DNA of 27,152 nt from Thomasclavelia sp. (GTDB lineage: Bacteria > Bacillota_I > Bacilli_A > Erysipelotrichales > Coprobacillaceae): NCBI GenBank assembly GCA_020025035.1, contig JAHHSU010000010.1:1-27152 (forward strand). Direction: 5' to 3'. Both the position numbers and the translations under genes were made by a program. Shown one piece after another: positions 23,404-27,152 of the stretch (its first letter is position 1; the number at the start of each line of letters is the position of its first letter). A model generated the notes under the pieces. That model was not told where the DNA came from. It was given only the letters and a program-made list of their open reading frames with translations, and did not search any database.

Positions 23404-23475
23404 TGCATTAGTTATAACCTCGCTTTCTTATATTGCAAACTAATTATAGCACGGTTTATAACTGATGCATTTTTT
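23404..23475 (+). promoter_or_regulatory. Long inverted repeat followed by T6 in the flavin reductase leader
   Basis: TGCATTAGTTATAACC (23404-23419) pairs with GGTTTATAACTGATGCA (23453-23469), with one wobble pair and one bulged base, then TTTTTT follows. The left arm can alternatively pair as ATTAGTT with AACTAAT (23438-23444). It looks like a leader terminator with an alternative fold. I do not recognise a known riboswitch in it. Confidence 0.45.
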
Positions 23476-23568
23476 ATTCAATACTGACACTTTATTTTAC
23501 AATTTATAATAAATAATATGTGTCATTTTTTAATGAAAATCATATAATAATTAAAAAGGAGTGAAAAA

Positions 23569-24075
23569 ATGGCATTTATAAAATCTGATATATCTAAAAT
23601 AGATTTAAATCCTTTTACTAAAATAGGTAAAGAATGGATGCTTATTAGTGCTAAACATAACGACACAATAAATACAATGACAGCATCATGGGGTGGTTTA
23701 GGCATTATTTGGAATAAACCAGTAATTACCACATATATTCGACCTCAACGATATACAAAACAACTTATTGATAGCCAAGACTATTTTACAATTTGTTTTT
23801 TTGACTTAAAATACAAGGACATATTATCATATCTAGGAAAAGTATCTGGAAAAGATGTAAATAAAATTGACCATACTAATCTTCATCCAATTATTACAGA
23901 TGATACTGTCTATTTTCAAGAAGCGTCAATGGTTTTAATATGCAAAAAATTGTATCATCAAGAACTTTCTCCTACAAATTTTATAGATCAAAAACTATGT
24001 GATAATTACTACCAAGACCACGATTACCATGAAATGTATATTGCAGAAATTAAAGAAATTTTAATTCGTGACTAA
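23569..24075 (+). CDS. Flavin reductase-like FMN-binding protein
   Basis: A 168-aa single-domain protein of the flavin reductase-like split-barrel superfamily. Typical features are WMLISAKHNDTINTMTASWGGLGIIWNKPV near residues 23-52, which forms the FMN pocket, then TTYIRPQRYTKQLID and YFTICFFD. Many anaerobes carry such small FMN proteins; the redox partner and substrate are usually unknown. AAGGAGTG lies 5 bases before the ATG. It is alone between the divergent pyr operon and the convergent adhE. A pyridoxamine oxidase-like role is less likely given the conserved SWGGLG segment. Confidence 0.85.
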   Translation: MAFIKSDISKIDLNPFTKIGKEWMLISAKHNDTINTMTASWGGLGIIWNKPVITTYIRPQRYTKQLIDSQDYFTICFFDLKYKDILSYLGKVSGKDVNKIDHTNLHPIITDDTVYFQEASMVLICKKLYHQELSPTNFIDQKLCDNYYQDHDYHEMYIAEIKEILIRD

Positions 24076-24142
24076 ACAAAAAAGCTATTTTAAAATAAAC
24101 TTCTTTTAACTATATAATGTTATGATAATTTCTAGATTGATA

Positions 24143-24174
24143 AAATAACCTTTACTACATAGTAAAGGTTATTT
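24143..24174. terminator. Terminator between adhE and the flavin reductase-like gene
   Basis: Arms of 15 bp (24143-24157 and 24160-24174) pair perfectly; the effective loop is 4 bases. It begins 1 base past the adhE stop and is T-rich beyond the stem on the minus strand. It may also stop the plus-strand gene, which ends at 24075. Confidence 0.85.
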
Positions 24175-24175
24175 A

Positions 24176-26824
24176 TTATTTACTTCTTTTATAATCATAA
24201 GTCGTTTTCAGGATTTCAACCATATCGTTTACTAATGGCATTCTTGGATTTGCCGGAGAACATTGATCTTCATATGCATTCATTGCCATTCGATACGTAG
24301 CATTATCCCAATCCTCTTTAGAAATTCCTTGCGATTTAAAGTTTGCTGGAATACCTACTGATTCACAAAGTTTTTCACATGCATCAGCAAACATTTCTAC
24401 ACCTTGAGCAGGAGTTTTAGGATTTAATCCTATTAACTGAGCTAATTCCATATATTTAATATCTGCTTTGTAATTATCAATTTTAGGCCAGATATTTAAC
24501 TTAGTAGGTATAGTTCCATTATAACGAATCACATGTGGTAGTAATATCGCATTTGTACGACCATGTGGCACATGGAATTCTCCACCAATTTTATGAGCAA
24601 GTGAATGGTTAACTCCTAAAAATGCATTGGCAAACGCCATCCCTGCAATCGTAGCAGCATTATGCATCTTTTCTCTTGCCTCTGGATCATTCTTTCCATT
24701 ATTTACAGATCTTTCTAAATAATCAAATACTAATTTAACAGCTTGCTTAGCCCATCCATCTGTAAAGTCAGATGCTAAAATTGACACATATGCCTCAATA
24801 GCATGTGTTAATACATCTACACCTGTATCTGCAGCAATTGAAGCAGGCATACTTAATGCAAATTCTGGATCTACAATAGCAACTGTTGGTGTCAATGCAT
24901 AGTCAGTTAATGGATATTTTTTGTTCTCTTTTCTATCTGTAATTACTGCAAATGGAGTAACTTCAGACCCTGTACCAGAAGTTGTTGGAATACAAATTAG
25001 TTTTGTTTTCTTACCAAGCTCTGGGAATTTAAATGCACGCTTTCTAATATCCATAAATTTTTGTTTAATGTCATCAAAATTTACTTCTGGATGTTCATGT
25101 AATAACCACATTACTTTAGCAGCATCCATTGATGATCCACCACCTAATGCAATAATTGTATCAGGTTGAAATTTATTCATTAATTCTACACCTTTAAGAA
25201 CTGTTTCTACACTAGGATCAGGTTCAACATCAAAGAAAAGTTCAATATCTACTTTATTTCTTCTACTTCTAATAACATCTTCAATTTTAGAAACATATCC
25301 TAAATTATACATTCCTCTATCTGTAATAATCATTGCTTTTTCTAAATCTTTCATATCATGTAAATATTTAATCGAATTTCTTTCAAAATAAATTTTTGGA
25401 GGAAGCTTTATCCATTGCATATTATTATTACGCCTCCCTATTCTTTTAATATTGATTAAATTCATTGCACTAACATTATTGGATACAGAATTTCTTCCAT
25501 ATGAACCACATCCTAATGTTAATGAAGGAATAAATGCATTATATACAGAACCTATACCTCCAAATGTTGAAGGAGCATTTTCAATAATACGTATTGCTTT
25601 ACATTCTTTTCCAAATTGTAAACTCACTTCATGATTTTGTGTGTGAATTGCAGCAGAATGACCTAAACCATTAAATTCAACCATTGATGCAGCTTTAGCA
25701 ATCCCATCCTCTGTAGAAGAAGCTTTTAAAATAGCTAAAACAGGAGATAACTTTTCTCTAGTTAATGGTTCTTTTGGCCCAACTTCAAGACATTCAACAC
25801 ATATTATTTGTGTATCATCAGGAACATTAAATCCTGCTTGACTAGCAATCCATGATGCAGGTTTACCTACTACATCTGGATTTAAATGTGCTTGATTAAC
25901 ATTGTCTTGATACGCTTCTACACCAAACATATATTTTTCTAATAAACTTTTTTCTTTTTCATTTACAAAATATGTTTTAAATCGTTTCATTTCTACTAAG
26001 ACACTATCATATATTTCATGATCAATGATTGCTACCTGTTCAGATGCACAAATCATTCCATTATCAAACGATTTAGATAAAATAATATCATTTACAGCAC
26101 GTTTAATAATGCATGTCTTTTCTAAATAGGCTGGAACATTCCCTGCTCCTACACCTAAGGCTGGTTTTCCACATGAGTATGCAGCTTTGACCATTGCATT
26201 TCCACCAGTAGCCAAAATAGTTGCAACACCTTCATGATTCATTAATGAAGTAGTTGCATACATTGAAGGAAATGGTAAATCTAAAAATTGAATACAATCT
26301 TCAGGTGCACCTGCTTCAATAGCTGCATCCCTAATACAAATTGCTGCTAACTTTGAACACTCATGAGCAGATGGATGAAATGAAAATATAATTGGATTTC
26401 TTGTTTTTAAAGCAATTAATGATTTAAAAATTACAGTAGAAGTAGGGTTTGTAGTAGGAATAATCCCACAAATCACTCCAACTGGCTCAGCAATTTCTGT
26501 AATACCACTAATTGGGTCTTCACTGATAACACCCACTGTTTTTAAATGACGTAAATTAGAAGTCACATATTCACATGCAAATAGGTTTTTTACTGCTTTA
26601 TCTTCAAAAACTCCCCTTTTTGTTTCATCTATAGCAGCTTTTGCAAGAATCCCATGTTGATCTAATCCTGCAACTGAACATTTCGCAACAATATAATCGA
26701 CTGCCTCTTGATCAAGAAGTCTAAATTTATCTAAAGAAATTAAAGCTTTTTGAACTAAACCATCTACATACTCATCTATTTGTTCATTACTCATTTTAGT
26801 GTTTTCATCTAATTTTTTCTCCAT
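24176..26824 (-). CDS. adhE: Bifunctional acetaldehyde-CoA/alcohol dehydrogenase
   Basis: Reduces acetyl-CoA to acetaldehyde and then ethanol, using two NADH; forms spirosomes in many bacteria. It is 882 aa, full length. The N-terminal aldehyde dehydrogenase domain (about 1-440) has the catalytic Cys259 in DNGMICASEQ. A linker leads to the iron-dependent alcohol dehydrogenase domain (from about 450) with ALGGGSSMDAAK for NAD, TTSGTGSEVTPFAVITD, and the iron-ligand histidines in HSLAHKIGGEFHVPHGRTNA. The ATG at 26824 is 9 bases after AAGGGG; the TTG at 26830 is too close. It is monocistronic, with a Rex-like operator at its promoter. Confidence 0.97.
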   Translation of the reverse strand: MEKKLDENTKMSNEQIDEYVDGLVQKALISLDKFRLLDQEAVDYIVAKCSVAGLDQHGILAKAAIDETKRGVFEDKAVKNLFACEYVTSNLRHLKTVGVISEDPISGITEIAEPVGVICGIIPTTNPTSTVIFKSLIALKTRNPIIFSFHPSAHECSKLAAICIRDAAIEAGAPEDCIQFLDLPFPSMYATTSLMNHEGVATILATGGNAMVKAAYSCGKPALGVGAGNVPAYLEKTCIIKRAVNDIILSKSFDNGMICASEQVAIIDHEIYDSVLVEMKRFKTYFVNEKEKSLLEKYMFGVEAYQDNVNQAHLNPDVVGKPASWIASQAGFNVPDDTQIICVECLEVGPKEPLTREKLSPVLAILKASSTEDGIAKAASMVEFNGLGHSAAIHTQNHEVSLQFGKECKAIRIIENAPSTFGGIGSVYNAFIPSLTLGCGSYGRNSVSNNVSAMNLINIKRIGRRNNNMQWIKLPPKIYFERNSIKYLHDMKDLEKAMIITDRGMYNLGYVSKIEDVIRSRRNKVDIELFFDVEPDPSVETVLKGVELMNKFQPDTIIALGGGSSMDAAKVMWLLHEHPEVNFDDIKQKFMDIRKRAFKFPELGKKTKLICIPTTSGTGSEVTPFAVITDRKENKKYPLTDYALTPTVAIVDPEFALSMPASIAADTGVDVLTHAIEAYVSILASDFTDGWAKQAVKLVFDYLERSVNNGKNDPEAREKMHNAATIAGMAFANAFLGVNHSLAHKIGGEFHVPHGRTNAILLPHVIRYNGTIPTKLNIWPKIDNYKADIKYMELAQLIGLNPKTPAQGVEMFADACEKLCESVGIPANFKSQGISKEDWDNATYRMAMNAYEDQCSPANPRMPLVNDMVEILKTTYDYKRSK

Positions 26825-26876
26825 TATCAATTTCCCCTTTCAAATCATGTGATTTTTTTAATTTGATTACATAACT

Positions 26877-26905
26877 AGTGTATCACCTTGTGAAAAAAAA
26901 TACAA
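26877..26905 (-). promoter_or_regulatory. adhE promoter overlapped by a Rex-like operator (26888-26905)
   Basis: On the minus strand TTGTAT (26900-26905), a 17-base spacer and TACACT (26877-26882), the latter with an upstream TGA. An 18-base site at 26888-26905 has one perfect TTGTGAA half and an ACAA-ending second half, resembling the Rex consensus TTGTGAAnnnnTTCACAA. It covers the -35 and most of the spacer, so a bound repressor would block RNA polymerase. AdhE is a classic Rex target; the rex gene itself is not in the window. Confidence 0.6.
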
Positions 26906-26958
26906 TACTTTTTATTTTAAACATTTTTCTTGTCTGAACAGAATGTGATAAATTCTTA

Positions 26959-26988
26959 TTGTTGCAGAAAACTAATATGTCCTATAAT
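26959..26988 (+). promoter_or_regulatory. Promoter of the IS1202-like transposase
   Basis: TTGTTG (26959-26964), an 18-base spacer and TATAAT (26983-26988). Transcription would start near 26995, after the left arm of the hairpin at 26981-27014. Confidence 0.55.
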
Positions 26989-27014
26989 ATAAGTTTATTA
27001 AGTTATATTATAGG
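26981..27014 (+). other. Hairpin over the transposase ribosome binding site (intact copy)
   Basis: CCTATAATATAA (26981-26992) and TTATATTATAGG (27003-27014) pair perfectly over 10 bases. The left arm contains the -10 box, and the right arm ends within the AGGAGG (27012-27017) for the ATG at 27023. Native transcripts lack the left arm; read-through transcripts would fold and hide the site. Confidence 0.65.
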
Positions 27015-27022
27015 AGGTCATT

Positions 27023-27152
27023 ATGAGAAAGGTAGAACTTATGAAAAACGAACAATTTAAATATGATGTTATTAAACAACTTGTTGACAATAACGGAAAT
27101 AAAAAACGTGCAGCTATTCAATTAGGTTGCACTGTTAGAAATGTTAATAGAT
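27023..27152 (+). mobile_element. IS1202-like (ISNCY family) transposase, 5' end only
   Basis: The first 43 codons of a transposase cut by the window edge. It starts MRKVELMKNEQFKYDVIKQL and continues with NGNKKRAAIQLGCTVRNVNR, a helix-turn-helix DNA-binding head that I recognise from IS1202-type transposases. AGGAGG is 5 bases before the ATG. No stop or frameshift is seen up to the edge. The catalytic DDE part lies outside the window, and terminal inverted repeats were not identified, so family placement rests on the N-terminus. Confidence 0.72.
27047..27122 (+). repeat. 76-bp direct repeat, right copy (partner 103-178)
   Basis: Matches 103-178 at 71 of 76 bases in the same orientation, with three of the five changes synonymous. 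The copy lies within the transposase reading frame. Confidence 0.85.

Larger units (their letters stand above)
23320..23532 (+). repeat. Four copies of CATTTTTTA in the pyrB-flavin reductase intergenic region
   Basis: Exact copies begin at 23320, 23347, 23468 and 23524, all on the plus strand. The first two share the longer CATTTTTTACA and are 27 bases apart. The 429-base gap 23140-23568 otherwise holds the pyr leader, the palindrome and the inverted repeat listed separately; I see no gene in it. Confidence 0.6.

Noticed and set aside
23404..23475. Known riboswitch (purine, preQ1, FMN or T-box)
   Set aside because: I compared the sequence with remembered core motifs of these classes and found none; only the inverted repeat and T-tract stand.
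23523..23732. 69-aa minus-strand open frame
   Set aside because: It is mostly antisense to the start of the flavin reductase-like gene, with no ribosome binding site and no family resemblance.
26929..26970. Terminal inverted repeat of the right IS copy
   Set aside because: A possible end beginning TGTCTGAACAG was considered, but the other end of the element is outside the window and the left copy does not reach that far, so nothing can be compared.
1..27152. CRISPR array, toxin-antitoxin pair, phage genes or defence system
   Set aside because: No regularly spaced repeats, no paired small toxin-like genes and no phage or defence families were seen; the coding content is housekeeping.

Overview
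The window is AT-rich bacterial chromosome. Ribosome binding sites are strong AAGGAGG types, promoters often carry an extended -10 (TGnTATAAT), and intrinsic terminators are short and T-rich. Gene content points to a low-GC Bacillota: RecD2, DarA (a cyclic-di-AMP receptor), PrsA-type lipoprotein foldases, a class 1B PyrD/PyrK pair, AdhE, and two tiny YjcZ-like peptides typical of spore formers. An Erysipelotrichia/Coprobacillaceae-like gut anaerobe is my best guess, but nothing in the sequence proves the family.

Layout. (1) Positions 1-371 hold a decayed 5' fragment of an IS1202-like (ISNCY) transposase gene; the start of an intact-looking relative lies at the other end, 26959-27152, in the same orientation. 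(2) Positions 372-12681, all minus strand, form a housekeeping block: prepilin peptidase, rhomboid, rdgB and trmL; recG, plsX and rnc; an M29 aminopeptidase, mnmA and recD2; an RluA-family pseudouridine synthase; and darA. Terminators and promoters split it into several transcription units. (3) Positions 12741-17953, mostly plus strand, carry cls-mutY and then prsA, a second degenerate PrsA-like lipoprotein, and a HIT protein. Two very short minus-strand genes at 15309-15521 sit between these units. (4) Positions 17999-23139, minus strand, are a compact pyrimidine operon, pyrB-C-K-D-F-E, without carAB, pyrR or a uracil permease. (5) Positions 23140-23568 are a regulatory stretch between pyrB and a divergent flavin reductase-like gene, with a candidate attenuator, a palindrome, a repeated 9-mer and a second inverted repeat. 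(6) adhE on the minus strand has a promoter overlapped by a Rex-like operator.

How the genes work together. The pyr genes cover UMP synthesis from carbamoyl phosphate onward. AdhE turns acetyl-CoA to ethanol and reoxidises NADH. RecG, RecD2 and MutY maintain the genome. RdgB cleans the nucleotide pool. TrmL, MnmA and the pseudouridine synthase modify RNA. PlsX and Cls serve phospholipid synthesis. PrsA, its paralogue, the rhomboid and the prepilin peptidase handle exported or membrane proteins.

Most of the coding content is ordinary. The most interesting signals are non-coding or tiny: a hairpin over the transposase ribosome binding site in both IS copies, with different arm sequences but preserved pairing; two unannotated YjcZ-like peptides, one with a CxCxxCxC head; a pyr leader with three mutually exclusive pairings and no recognisable PyrR loop; a leader inverted repeat before the flavin reductase; and the Rex-like site at adhE. 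I saw no CRISPR array, tRNA, rRNA or clearly new multi-gene system.
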